A stretch of DNA of 14,377 nucleotides from JAJTFW01 sp031411335 (GTDB lineage Bacteria > Bacteroidota > Bacteroidia > AKYH767-A > OLB10). The notes beneath the pieces are model-generated. The model was not told where the DNA came from and made no database searches. It worked only from the letters and a program-made list of their open reading frames with translations. This document shows, piece after piece, positions 1-7,639 of this stretch. Every line of letters starts with the position of its first letter. Positions within the stretch are counted from its first letter, which is position 1. Location of the stretch: contig JANOAX010000123.1 of assembly GCA_031411335.1 (NCBI GenBank), positions 1-14,377 on the forward strand. The letters are read 5' to 3'. Position numbers and translations under genes: made by a program.

Positions 1-288
1 TTCTGTTATGGCACCTGTTGACCAAACATAAACGTAAGGTCCGGTACCATTTGAAACTGTTAAATCAATAGTACCATCTGTACTTCCATCACAACTTACA
101 TTAAATCCATTGTAGTTAGACAAAGTAAAATTCAAAATTAATATCAATGGATTCTCTGGGTTTAGTGAAGATGGATTTACTTTTTTGGGAGTAAACACAT
201 CACCGAAAAGAGATAGAGAGGTCATGGTCGTACACAAAACGACCAAGAGCCAAACTTTTAGGACAAATCCGTAATTATTTTGCTTCAT
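1..288 (-). CDS. Secreted SprB-repeat surface protein, N-terminal part (runs off left edge)
   Basis: The visible 96 codons start at an ATG (286-288) and remain open to base 1, so the C-terminus is outside the window. Residues 1-30 look like a Sec signal peptide: lysines at 2 and 11, then a hydrophobic core (VWLLVVLC). Residues 57-96 match the SprB repeat pattern closely: 'SNYNGFNVSCDGSTDGTIDL' followed by a 'GTGPYVYVWSTGAITE' end. Such repeats occur in SprB-like gliding adhesins and other large type IX-secreted cell-surface proteins of Bacteroidota. More repeats and a C-terminal sorting domain are expected beyond the edge, but this is inference. It lies 74 bases downstream of nuoN on the same strand, with a possible promoter of its own in the gap. 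A TTG two codons upstream (292-294) is a less likely start. No Shine-Dalgarno sequence is visible. Confidence 0.85.
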   Translation of the reverse strand, partial: MKQNNYGFVLKVWLLVVLCTTMTSLSLFGDVFTPKKVNPSSLNPENPLILILNFTLSNYNGFNVSCDGSTDGTIDLTVSNGTGPYVYVWSTGAITE

Positions 289-332
289 CAGCAATAGAAA
301 GTAATTATAAATTATAGTAAGAATATAAGATA

Positions 333-340
333 CAAAAGTA
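333..340 (-). promoter_or_regulatory. Candidate -7 promoter element for the SprB-repeat gene
   Basis: The minus strand reads TACTTTTG, an exact match to the Bacteroidota -7 consensus TAnnTTTG. It lies 45 bases upstream of the ATG at 288, which would leave a leader of about 40 bases. No clear TTTG -33 element is found 17-23 bases further upstream. The 289-362 gap is T-rich on this strand, so a chance match is possible. If real, the gene is transcribed separately from the nuo operon. I see no stem-loop terminator in the gap after nuoN. Confidence 0.3.
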
Positions 341-362
341 AGGAAAAGAAAGGGAAATATCT

Positions 363-1739
363 CTACGAAATTAAGCTTTGCAACCAAGCAGGTGACAAAC
401 CTATTCCCAAAGAAATAATCGCAGTTAAAATGAGTAAAATATAATGTTTTGGTAATAATATTGGCAGTTCTTCATCTGCGATGGGATTCGTTTTAAACAA
501 AGCAAAAATCACTTTGAAATAATAATAAACACCAATTAAAGAAGACAGAACTGCTATGAGAACCAGCCAAGTATAACCTCCTATCAAGGCTCCGTAGAAG
601 AGATAATATTTAGCAAAAAATCCAGCTACAGGAGGAATTCCCGCTAAAGAAAACATAATTAAACTTAGAAAAATGGCCACTTTAGGTTGTCTTTTACCTA
701 GACCATTTATTCCAGAAATACTTTCATCTCCATTAATACTCATGGCATGCAAACAAGCAAAAGCTCCTAAACTTCCAATACTATATGCAATGGCATAGAG
801 AAAAATTGATCCTGCAGATACTTTATTCATAGTGGCAATCGCCATCATCATATACCCAGCGTGGGCAATTGAAGAGTAAGCCAACATACGTTTAAAACTC
901 GTTTGAAATACAGCCATTATATTTCCCAAAAGCATCGTAATGGCTGATAATACAGCTACTACAGGAACCCACGTATCGGCCAAAGAAATAAAGCAAGTGG
1001 AAAATAATCGATAAAAAGCAGCAAATGCAGCTGTTTTTACTACGGTTGCCATAAACATCGTCACCAACGTTGGCGACCCTTCGTAAACATCGGGCGCCCA
1101 GAAATGAAAAGGTGCCGCAGAAACTTTAAATAATAATCCAACTAAGATTAATAAAACACCCGTTTTGACCATCAAAGGAGAAATGGCCCCTTTTGCTAAA
1201 GCATCATGGATTCCTTGTAAATTAAAAGTAGCGGTTGCTCCATAAATCAGTGCGATGCCAAACAACAAAAATCCAGTTGCAAATGCACCCATCAAGAAGT
1301 ATTTTAAGCCTGCTTCATTCGAACGCAAATCACTTTTATTTGAAGCCGCAAGAACATATAATGAGATCGATAAAATTTCGAGTCCGATAAAGAATAAAGT
1401 TAAATCAGAAAAAGAAATCATCGCAATAGCACCTGACAAACAAAATAAAATAAGTGCGGCATGCTCCCCTTTTGTATGCGAATCTTGAAAATACTCTTGT
1501 CCAATGAACATCCATAGCAAGGTAATAAAGATCACGGCTCCTGTAAATGCCAAGGCATAATTATTAAAATAAGCCATGTCATTGAAATATCGAATATTGG
1601 TATTCCAATCCATGCAAACTGTTGCGAGAGCAATAAACAATCCGGTGACAATAATAGGAACGAGTAGCTTTTTATAACGCAGCACATCAGCCATCATTGC
1701 AACAACACCAAGAATAGATATAATAATTAATGCCTTCAT
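363..1739 (-). CDS. nuoN: NADH-quinone oxidoreductase subunit N (complex I antiporter-like)
   Basis: This is the proximal antiporter-like proton-pumping subunit of the complex I membrane arm, with many transmembrane helices (458 aa, near the usual family length). Residues expected in the proton channel are present: Glu121 in 'FFIGLEILS', Lys205 in 'GLLFKVSAAPFHFWAPD', Lys235 in 'ATVVKTAAF' and Lys377 in 'AGIPPVAGFFAK'. I chose the ATG at 1737-1739, two bases after the nuoM stop, because the protein then begins directly with a hydrophobic helix (MKALIIISIL). The frame stays open upstream to an ATG at 1826, but that 29-residue extension lies inside nuoM, is hydrophilic and is not antiporter-like. 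It is the last gene of the operon and ends with TAG. Confidence 0.96.
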   Translation of the reverse strand: MKALIIISILGVVAMMADVLRYKKLLVPIIVTGLFIALATVCMDWNTNIRYFNDMAYFNNYALAFTGAVIFITLLWMFIGQEYFQDSHTKGEHAALILFCLSGAIAMISFSDLTLFFIGLEILSISLYVLAASNKSDLRSNEAGLKYFLMGAFATGFLLFGIALIYGATATFNLQGIHDALAKGAISPLMVKTGVLLILVGLLFKVSAAPFHFWAPDVYEGSPTLVTMFMATVVKTAAFAAFYRLFSTCFISLADTWVPVVAVLSAITMLLGNIMAVFQTSFKRMLAYSSIAHAGYMMMAIATMNKVSAGSIFLYAIAYSIGSLGAFACLHAMSINGDESISGINGLGKRQPKVAIFLSLIMFSLAGIPPVAGFFAKYYLFYGALIGGYTWLVLIAVLSSLIGVYYYFKVIFALFKTNPIADEELPILLPKHYILLILTAIISLGIGLSPAWLQSLIS

Positions 1740-1741
1740 AA

Positions 1742-3196
1742 TTAATTGACGCCTTGCAAATTCAATACTATTTCTTCGAGTGCAGGTTGAGCAATTGATA
1801 AAATTGGTTTTGGAAACACTCCACAAACAATAATCAACGCTGCAATTATGATTAATACAATTTTTTCACTTTTCGCTAAGCCCGTAAATTCTACACTTCG
1901 TTCATGCACTTCACCCAACATCACTTTTTGATACGCTCTAAACATATACACAGCACCTAAAATTACTGTGAGTCCGCAGATGGCAGCTAACCACGCATTG
2001 TAAGAATAAACACCGAGCAACAATAAAAATTCACCGACGAATCCATTGGTAAGCGGTAAAGCAACAGAACCCAACAACACAATGATGAATAAAATGGAAA
2101 ACAACGGAGAGTTGTTTGCCAATCCACCTAAGCTATCCATTTGGCGAGTTTTCATTCGGCGTTGAATGATGTCGGCGATAAAAAACAATCCAACTACATT
2201 GATACCATGCGCCAACATTTGAACCACACTTCCTTGCAAGCCTTGAATACTTAAGGAGAACACACCGGCAGTAATTAATCCAACGTGAGCTATAGAAGAA
2301 TAAGCTATGAGTCGCTTAAAATCTTTTTGATAGATGGCAATTACAGAAGCATACACAATACTGATTGCACAAAGAATCATGACGCAATTTCCCCATTCAG
2401 CAATTCCTAAGGGCAAGATGGGAAGCATCCAACGAATGATTCCATAGATACCCATCTTCAACATAATTCCCGACAGCAACATTGACCCTTGAGCAGGTGC
2501 ATCAGTATAGGTATCGGGCTGCCATGTATGAAAAGGAAATACTGGAATTTTTATAGCGAATGCTAAGAAGAAACACCAGAAGATATAGCCTTGCATTTCT
2601 GCCGTTAAGGAAGCTTGGTACAATGCCTCAATTGAAAAACTGTGCGGTGCAGGAGTTTGCAAATAAACGAAGATCAAACCGAGCAACATCAGCAATGACC
2701 CCGCTAATGTATAGATAAAGAATTTTAAGGTGATGCGAATGCGTTCTTCTCCACCCCACATCAAACAGATAAACCAAATCGGAATCAATGCCAACTCCCA
2801 GAACACATAAAATAAAAATCCATCCAATGCAGAAAATACACCTATTAACGCAAATTGCATCAAAAGAATTAAACCATAAAAGGCAGATGGATTAGAATAA
2901 TTATTTCGGAAAGAAGAAAGTATAATTAAAGGAATTAAAATATTGGTGAGCGCCACTAAGAGAATGCTAATTCCATCTAACCCCACCTGCAATGAAATTC
3001 CCAACCCAGGAACCCATTCGTAATTGGCTGCAAGCACATCGACTCCTTGCGTTAAAAATAAAGTGAAGGCATATGCAGTTAATCCCAACTGAATGAGTGA
3101 GGAGATGAACGAATACATTTTCGCATTATCGCGCGGCAAGATTAAAGTTCCTAACGCAGCGAGTAATGGAAAGAAGATTAATACCAGTGTTAACAT
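1742..3196 (-). CDS. nuoM: NADH-quinone oxidoreductase subunit M (complex I antiporter-like)
   Basis: This is the middle antiporter-like subunit of the proton-pumping membrane arm, 484 aa. Conserved features are visible in order: Glu134 in 'FYVFWELALIPIW', Lys216 in 'FAIKIPVFPFHTWQPD', Lys247 in 'GIMLKMGIYG', the 'KRLIAYSSIAHVG' motif near 294-306, and Glu389 in 'LTNGFVGEF'. These match the E. coli NuoM residues needed for pumping. It starts five bases after the nuoL stop. The junction reads TAAGGAGTATG, so an AAGGAG motif overlaps the nuoL stop codon, but only one base separates it from the ATG, which is too close for a normal Shine-Dalgarno. The very tight spacing suggests translation coupled to nuoL. 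Confidence 0.97.
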   Translation of the reverse strand: MLTLVLIFFPLLAALGTLILPRDNAKMYSFISSLIQLGLTAYAFTLFLTQGVDVLAANYEWVPGLGISLQVGLDGISILLVALTNILIPLIILSSFRNNYSNPSAFYGLILLMQFALIGVFSALDGFLFYVFWELALIPIWFICLMWGGEERIRITLKFFIYTLAGSLLMLLGLIFVYLQTPAPHSFSIEALYQASLTAEMQGYIFWCFFLAFAIKIPVFPFHTWQPDTYTDAPAQGSMLLSGIMLKMGIYGIIRWMLPILPLGIAEWGNCVMILCAISIVYASVIAIYQKDFKRLIAYSSIAHVGLITAGVFSLSIQGLQGSVVQMLAHGINVVGLFFIADIIQRRMKTRQMDSLGGLANNSPLFSILFIIVLLGSVALPLTNGFVGEFLLLLGVYSYNAWLAAICGLTVILGAVYMFRAYQKVMLGEVHERSVEFTGLAKSEKIVLIIIAALIIVCGVFPKPILSIAQPALEEIVLNLQGVN

Positions 3197-3201
3197 ACTC
3201 C

Positions 3202-5097
3202 TTAGTATACAATCAGAGTTAATAATAGAATTGCAATGATACCCACCACCATGCTGAATACATAGCCGCCAATATTTCCGGTTTGTGCAAAGCGCAGTAC
3301 TCCGCTTAATCCTTGCAAGGCCGGACCGGTTCCGTTCACGATTTTATCGATGAATCCTTTTTCAATATACGTACTAAAGAATCCCGACATATAATCAAGA
3401 GGTCGTGTGATTAATGTATTATAAATTTCATCTACATAATACTTGTTGGTTAAAAGCATAGGAATACCTGCAGGAAGATCTTTATCCTCTTCAGGTAATT
3501 GTCCACGCTTCACATAAGTATGATACGTGGCATAGATGATGATAATTAATAGGACAATAGAAACAGCAATCATTGTATACTCGAAAGTATGTGATGGATG
3601 ATGTGCTATCGATTTCCAAATAATGGGTTGCAAAAATTCTTTTAAGAGGTGTGGTGCATGGAATATTTCAGGCATTCCAATAAACCCACCAATTGTTGAA
3701 AGCACTGCTAATACCATCAATGGAATCGTCATGCTATACGGCGACTCATGTAAATGTGTTTTTTGATGTTCTGTCCCTCTGAAATTTCCATAAAACACCA
3801 ACCAATACAAACGGAACATATACACCGCCGTTAGTACGGAAGTTATGGAGAGCAATGCAAACATGGGTAATGAATAACCATGAGTTACTGCTAAGATTTC
3901 ATCTTTAGAAAAGAATCCAGCTAAAGGCGGAATACCTGCAATGGCTAAAGTACCAATCAAGAATGTAAGATGTGTAATGGGAAGTTTTCCTTTCAATGCA
4001 CCCATGCGGCGAATATCTTGTTCCCCGCTCATCGCATGAATTACAGATCCTGCTCCTAAGAAAAGAAGTGCTTTAAAAAATGCATGCGTGATGACGTGAA
4101 ATAAAGCCGTATCGTACGCTCCTACTCCTAGTGCCACAAACATATATCCGAGTTGACTAACCGTAGAGTACGCCAACACTTTTTTAATATCATTTTGTTT
4201 GAGTCCGATAGTGGCTGCAAAGAATGCGGTAGCTAATCCTACGATGGCAATAATTTCCGAAGCATACGGAGACAGCGCGAACAACACATTTGAACGTACT
4301 ACCATATAAATACCAGCAGTTACCATGGTCGCAGCGTGGATCAATGCAGAAACTGGAGTAGGACCTGCCATCGCATCGGGTAACCAAGTATACAACGGAA
4401 GCTGTGCGCTTTTTCCGATGGCACCAATAAATAACAAAATACAAATGGCAGTAATGGTAGGATCATTGCTACTAAATTGCTTTGCCCCTTCAAATACTTC
4501 TTTAAAACTAACCGATCCGAAAGTCATGAAAATTAAAAATACGCCGAGCAAAAATCCTAAATCACCAATACGATTCATGATGAAAGCTTTTTTCGCAGCA
4601 TTGTTATACTCGGTATTCTTAAACCAAAATCCAATTAACAAATAAGAACATAGTCCTACACCTTCCCATCCTGCGAACATCACAATGTAATTTGATCCCA
4701 TCACCAATAAAAGCATGAAGAAGATAAACAAGTTTAGGTAAGAAAAGAATCGAGGATGATCCGTTTCATGATGCATGTAACCGATCGAATAAATATGAAT
4801 TAGAAATCCAACGCCTGTAACCACTAATAACATGATGGCAGAAAGTTGATCAATTAAAAATGCAAAATCAATAGTTAAGTTTCCAGCAGAGATCCAATTA
4901 AAGAGCACAATTCTTTCTGGAACAAAATTATCCATCTGCACTTCTTTAAATACTCCTAATGAAATTAAGAACGACAGAAATACTGCTGCGCTAGCGATAC
5001 CTCCACTCCATTGAATGGGCAATCGCTTGTTCAGAATCCCGATGAGGATAAATCCTACAAGAGGAAGAATTGGAATAAGCCAGATAAATTGATGCAT
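3202..5097 (-). CDS. nuoL: NADH-quinone oxidoreductase subunit L (complex I distal antiporter-like)
   Basis: This is the distal proton-pumping subunit, 631 aa, the usual length for NuoL with its C-terminal lateral helix. Channel residues fall almost at E. coli numbering: Glu145 in 'FAGWEGVGLCSYLLIGFW', Lys229 in 'GKSAQLPLYTWLPDAM', His254 in 'SALIHAATMVTAG', His334/His338/Lys342 in 'HVITHAFFKALLF', and Lys398-Asp399 in 'PPLAGFFSKDE'. The C-terminal part (about 490-631) has a hydrophobic helix, a charged linker (VKRGQLPEEDKDLPAG) and a final transmembrane helix, consistent with the lateral helix and its anchor. It starts 26 bases after the nuoK stop, without a visible ribosome-binding site. 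Confidence 0.97.
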   Translation of the reverse strand: MHQFIWLIPILPLVGFILIGILNKRLPIQWSGGIASAAVFLSFLISLGVFKEVQMDNFVPERIVLFNWISAGNLTIDFAFLIDQLSAIMLLVVTGVGFLIHIYSIGYMHHETDHPRFFSYLNLFIFFMLLLVMGSNYIVMFAGWEGVGLCSYLLIGFWFKNTEYNNAAKKAFIMNRIGDLGFLLGVFLIFMTFGSVSFKEVFEGAKQFSSNDPTITAICILLFIGAIGKSAQLPLYTWLPDAMAGPTPVSALIHAATMVTAGIYMVVRSNVLFALSPYASEIIAIVGLATAFFAATIGLKQNDIKKVLAYSTVSQLGYMFVALGVGAYDTALFHVITHAFFKALLFLGAGSVIHAMSGEQDIRRMGALKGKLPITHLTFLIGTLAIAGIPPLAGFFSKDEILAVTHGYSLPMFALLSITSVLTAVYMFRLYWLVFYGNFRGTEHQKTHLHESPYSMTIPLMVLAVLSTIGGFIGMPEIFHAPHLLKEFLQPIIWKSIAHHPSHTFEYTMIAVSIVLLIIIIYATYHTYVKRGQLPEEDKDLPAGIPMLLTNKYYVDEIYNTLITRPLDYMSGFFSTYIEKGFIDKIVNGTGPALQGLSGVLRFAQTGNIGGYVFSMVVGIIAILLLTLIVY

Positions 5098-5123
5098 CGT
5101 TTATATTAGTGACGTGGTCAGTA

Positions 5124-5444
5124 CTACCACTTCAATTTATTCATTTCTTTAATATCTACTGTACGTAGATTGTTATAGATCATTACTAAGATGGCAAGTC
5201 CAACCGCTACTTCCGCTGCAGCCACCGCCATGATAAAGAATACCATTACTTGTCCGCCGGCTTCTCCGTGAAGTGTTGAAAAAGCCGTCAACAATAAATT
5301 CACAGCATTCAACATTAATTCAATGCACATAAATACAATGATAGCATTACGACGAAAGAGTACGCCCATCACACCAATGGTAAATAGGATGACTGATAAG
5401 CCAAGGTAGTACTCTATCGGAACAACACTAAGTATTGAATTCAT
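5124..5444 (-). CDS. nuoK: NADH-quinone oxidoreductase subunit K
   Basis: This small membrane-arm subunit has three transmembrane helices and 106 aa, close to the usual length of about 100. The two buried glutamates needed for proton transfer are present: Glu42 in 'FMCIELMLNAVNL' and Glu78 in 'AVAAAEVAVGLAI'. I chose the ATG at 5442-5444 (MNSILSVVPIEYYLGLS), which lies 10 bases after the nuoJ stop and matches the family N-terminus. The frame extends to an ATG at 5480 inside nuoJ, but the added 12 residues (MEKRILNHKNYD) are polar and would force a 26-base overlap. It ends with TAG, 26 bases before nuoL. Confidence 0.95.
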   Translation of the reverse strand: MNSILSVVPIEYYLGLSVILFTIGVMGVLFRRNAIIVFMCIELMLNAVNLLLTAFSTLHGEAGGQVMVFFIMAVAAAEVAVGLAILVMIYNNLRTVDIKEMNKLKW

Positions 5445-5454
5445 GTCGTAATTT

Positions 5455-5961
5455 TTATGATTCAGTATTCTTTTTTCCAATCATTACAGCACCTACCATA
5501 GCAGCAAGCAATAAGATGGACGTTAACTCAAATGGCAATACGTAATCGCCGTATAATTTTTTTCCTAACACGGCAACTGTACCTACTTCGTTTTGAGAAA
5601 CCTGAGTAGGTAATATATTTCCAGTATCGGTAACTGTACTTACCATGACTAATAATAAAGTTCCAGCGACAATCGTAGCAGCAGCTTTCACTAAATTCGT
5701 TTTATGTGGTTCTAACTCCTTATTTAGATTGATGAACATCAACGTAAATAAGAACAGTACCATGATAGCACCAGCATACACGATGATGTGCACTGCAAAA
5801 AGAAATTGTGCATTCAGTAATAAATAATGACCTCCAATCGTAAAGAAGCAAAAGATCAGGTACAAGACACTATGTACCGGCTTTCTCGATAAAACCACCA
5901 TCAGTGCGCTAAACACCGATAGGGTTGCAAGAATCATGAAGGGTAAATTTTGATTCAACAT
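5455..5961 (-). CDS. nuoJ: NADH-quinone oxidoreductase subunit J
   Basis: This membrane-arm subunit has about five transmembrane helices and 168 aa, normal for NuoJ. Helix 3 carries the conserved 'VYAGAIMVLFLF' segment (61-72, with Tyr62 and Gly64). In solved complex I structures this helix has the pi-bulge involved in coupling quinone reduction to proton movement. The C-terminal third is weakly conserved, as is usual, and ends with a helix containing 'FELTSILLLAAMVGAV'. The start is ATG at 5959-5961. The 56-base gap to the nuoI stop (5962-6017) is the longest in the operon, and I see no gene or obvious signal in it. Confidence 0.95.
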   Translation of the reverse strand: MLNQNLPFMILATLSVFSALMVVLSRKPVHSVLYLIFCFFTIGGHYLLLNAQFLFAVHIIVYAGAIMVLFLFTLMFINLNKELEPHKTNLVKAAATIVAGTLLLVMVSTVTDTGNILPTQVSQNEVGTVAVLGKKLYGDYVLPFELTSILLLAAMVGAVMIGKKNTES

Positions 5962-6017
5962 GTACGTTATTGAGCGGGTGGCGAAATTAATACTTTCTTT
6001 GGCATCAGAAAAGAATC

Positions 6018-6557
6018 TTAGTCTGTCCTATGCGCATTGGTTCTTTTACTGATATCTATTCGGGCGTCGTTACTCACTCCCTCTACTAACTTATCTTTTC
6101 CGAATATGAAATTAGCTCTATTCAAACCAGATGGCAGAATCCTGTCAGTCAGGAAGATGGCTTCCTTCGGACAAGCTTCCTCACACAATCCACAGAAGAT
6201 ACAACGCAGCATATTAATCTCATATATGGCTGCATATTTTTCTTCGCGATATAAATTTTCTTCTCCCTTTTTTCGCTCTGCTGCTGTCATCGTGATGGCT
6301 TCGGCAGGGCAAGCTACAGCACAAAGTCCGCAAGCGGTGCAATTCTCACGACCTTGCTCATCACGTTTTAATACATGTAAGCCTCGGTAAATTGGAGCAA
6401 CGGGTCTTGTTTCTTCTGGATATTTTATAGTAGCTCGTTTCTTAAACAGATGTTTCATGGTGATGATTAATCCGCTTATGATGGCAGGAAAATACAATCT
6501 CTCCTTGAAAGTCATTTCCTTGTTTACGACTACTTCTGATCTATTGGTAAGTTGCAT
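6018..6557 (-). CDS. nuoI: NADH-quinone oxidoreductase subunit I (two 4Fe-4S clusters)
   Basis: This peripheral-arm subunit (179 aa) carries clusters N6a and N6b, which relay electrons between NuoG and the N2 cluster in NuoB. Two ferredoxin motifs of form CxxCxxCxxxCP are intact: Cys73/76/79/83 in 'CTACGLCAVACPAEAI' and Cys119/122/125/129 in 'CIFCGLCEEACPKEAI'. An amphipathic or hydrophobic stretch at 20-40 (RLYFPAIISGLIITMKHLF) precedes the 'IKYPEETRPVAP.YRGLH' segment, as in other NuoI proteins. The start at ATG 6555-6557 is 15 bases after the nuoH stop. An internal ATG (codon 15, MTFKERLYF) is a possible alternative. The tail after residue 145 is Lys/Arg-rich and less conserved. Confidence 0.97.
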   Translation of the reverse strand: MQLTNRSEVVVNKEMTFKERLYFPAIISGLIITMKHLFKKRATIKYPEETRPVAPIYRGLHVLKRDEQGRENCTACGLCAVACPAEAITMTAAERKKGEENLYREEKYAAIYEINMLRCIFCGLCEEACPKEAIFLTDRILPSGLNRANFIFGKDKLVEGVSNDARIDISKRTNAHRTD

Positions 6558-6572
6558 TCATTCAGAATTTAA

Positions 6573-7604
6573 TTAATTGAATTGTCCGTTTTGCCACAGC
6601 ACGATGACCGCTGTTAAGAGAATATTGAATAATGCCAATGGAATCATTACTCTCCATCCTACATGCATCAACTGATCATAACGGAAGCGTGGAAGTGTCC
6701 ACCGCACCCACATGAAGAAGAAGATAAAGAAGAATACCTTCCCGAAAAAGATAAGGGTTCCGAGAAGCGTAAGTACATTATGTGGTAATCCGAGTTGAGC
6801 GATGAATGGGAAATTGTATCCGCCAAAGTATAAGGATGCGATGATGGCTGATGAAATAAACATGTTGATGTACTCTGCAAAAAGATAGAATCCCAATTTC
6901 ATAGAACTGTATTCGGTATGGTACCCTCCTACTAATTCTGTTTCACATTCGGGAAGATCGAATGGTGTACGATTACATTCTGCAAATGCACAAACAATAA
7001 ATAAGATAAAACCTAAGGGTTGCACAAACACATTCCAATGCATGCCCTGTTGTTGTTTTACAATTTCACCGATACTTAAAGTTCCCGTCGTCATCACTAA
7101 TGCGATAATGGCCATTCCCATCGCGAGCTCATAGGAGATCATTTGGGAAGATGCGCGAATTGCACCCATCAATGAGTACTTATTATTAGAAGCCCATCCA
7201 CCAATCATAATTCCATACACACCGATACTCACGACACCGAAGATGTAAAGAATTCCGATGTTGAGATCTGTAATTTGTACAGGATACTCTGTGCCATTGA
7301 TGATTAATGTACTTCCCCACGGAATCACAACACCGGTCATGCAAGCAGTCATCATCATGATGGAGGGACCGAGAATAAACAATCCTTTGTCGGCATGCGT
7401 CGGAATAATTTCTTCCTTCATGAACATCTTCACGCCATCGGCTAATGGTTGCAAGAGTCCGAATGGACCTGCTCGATCGGGACCCACACGATCTTGCAAA
7501 AAGGCTGCAATCTTTCGTTCGGCGTACGTACTGTATGCTGCTATTCCCAGTGAAACCAAGAACACAACGACTACGAGTACAAATTTTACTATGATAAATT
7601 CCAT
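6573..7604 (-). CDS. nuoH: NADH-quinone oxidoreductase subunit H (quinone-channel membrane subunit)
   Basis: This membrane subunit joins the peripheral and membrane arms and forms much of the quinone chamber (343 aa, about eight transmembrane helices). The hallmark motifs are intact: 'AERKIAAFLQDRVGPDRAGP' at 28-47 followed by 'GLLQPLADGVKMFMKEE', then 'AFAECNRTPFDLPE' and 'ETELVGGYHTEYS' at about 206-233, and 'WVRWTLPRFRYDQLM' at 299-313. The acidic residues of the 206-233 loop belong to the chain linking the quinone site to the pump. The start is ATG at 7602-7604, 35 bases after the nuoG stop. It ends with TAA. Confidence 0.97.
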   Translation of the reverse strand: MEFIIVKFVLVVVVFLVSLGIAAYSTYAERKIAAFLQDRVGPDRAGPFGLLQPLADGVKMFMKEEIIPTHADKGLFILGPSIMMMTACMTGVVIPWGSTLIINGTEYPVQITDLNIGILYIFGVVSIGVYGIMIGGWASNNKYSLMGAIRASSQMISYELAMGMAIIALVMTTGTLSIGEIVKQQQGMHWNVFVQPLGFILFIVCAFAECNRTPFDLPECETELVGGYHTEYSSMKLGFYLFAEYINMFISSAIIASLYFGGYNFPFIAQLGLPHNVLTLLGTLIFFGKVFFFIFFFMWVRWTLPRFRYDQLMHVGWRVMIPLALFNILLTAVIVLWQNGQFN

Positions 7605-7639
7605 ATAATGAGTAACGAATTAATTCTTGTTACGGAATA

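Noticed and set aside
289..362. Rho-independent terminator after nuoN
   Set aside because: No GC-containing stem followed by a T-run is present on the minus strand. The T-rich stretch alone is not enough.
1740..1826. Upstream extension of nuoN into nuoM
   Set aside because: The added 29 residues are polar and overlap the conserved end of nuoM. The ATG at 1737-1739 gives a normal hydrophobic NuoN start.
4190..4645. Open frames on both strands inside nuoL (84 and 106 codons)
   Set aside because: nuoL is intact and highly conserved across this stretch. The frames show no family features and no start signals.
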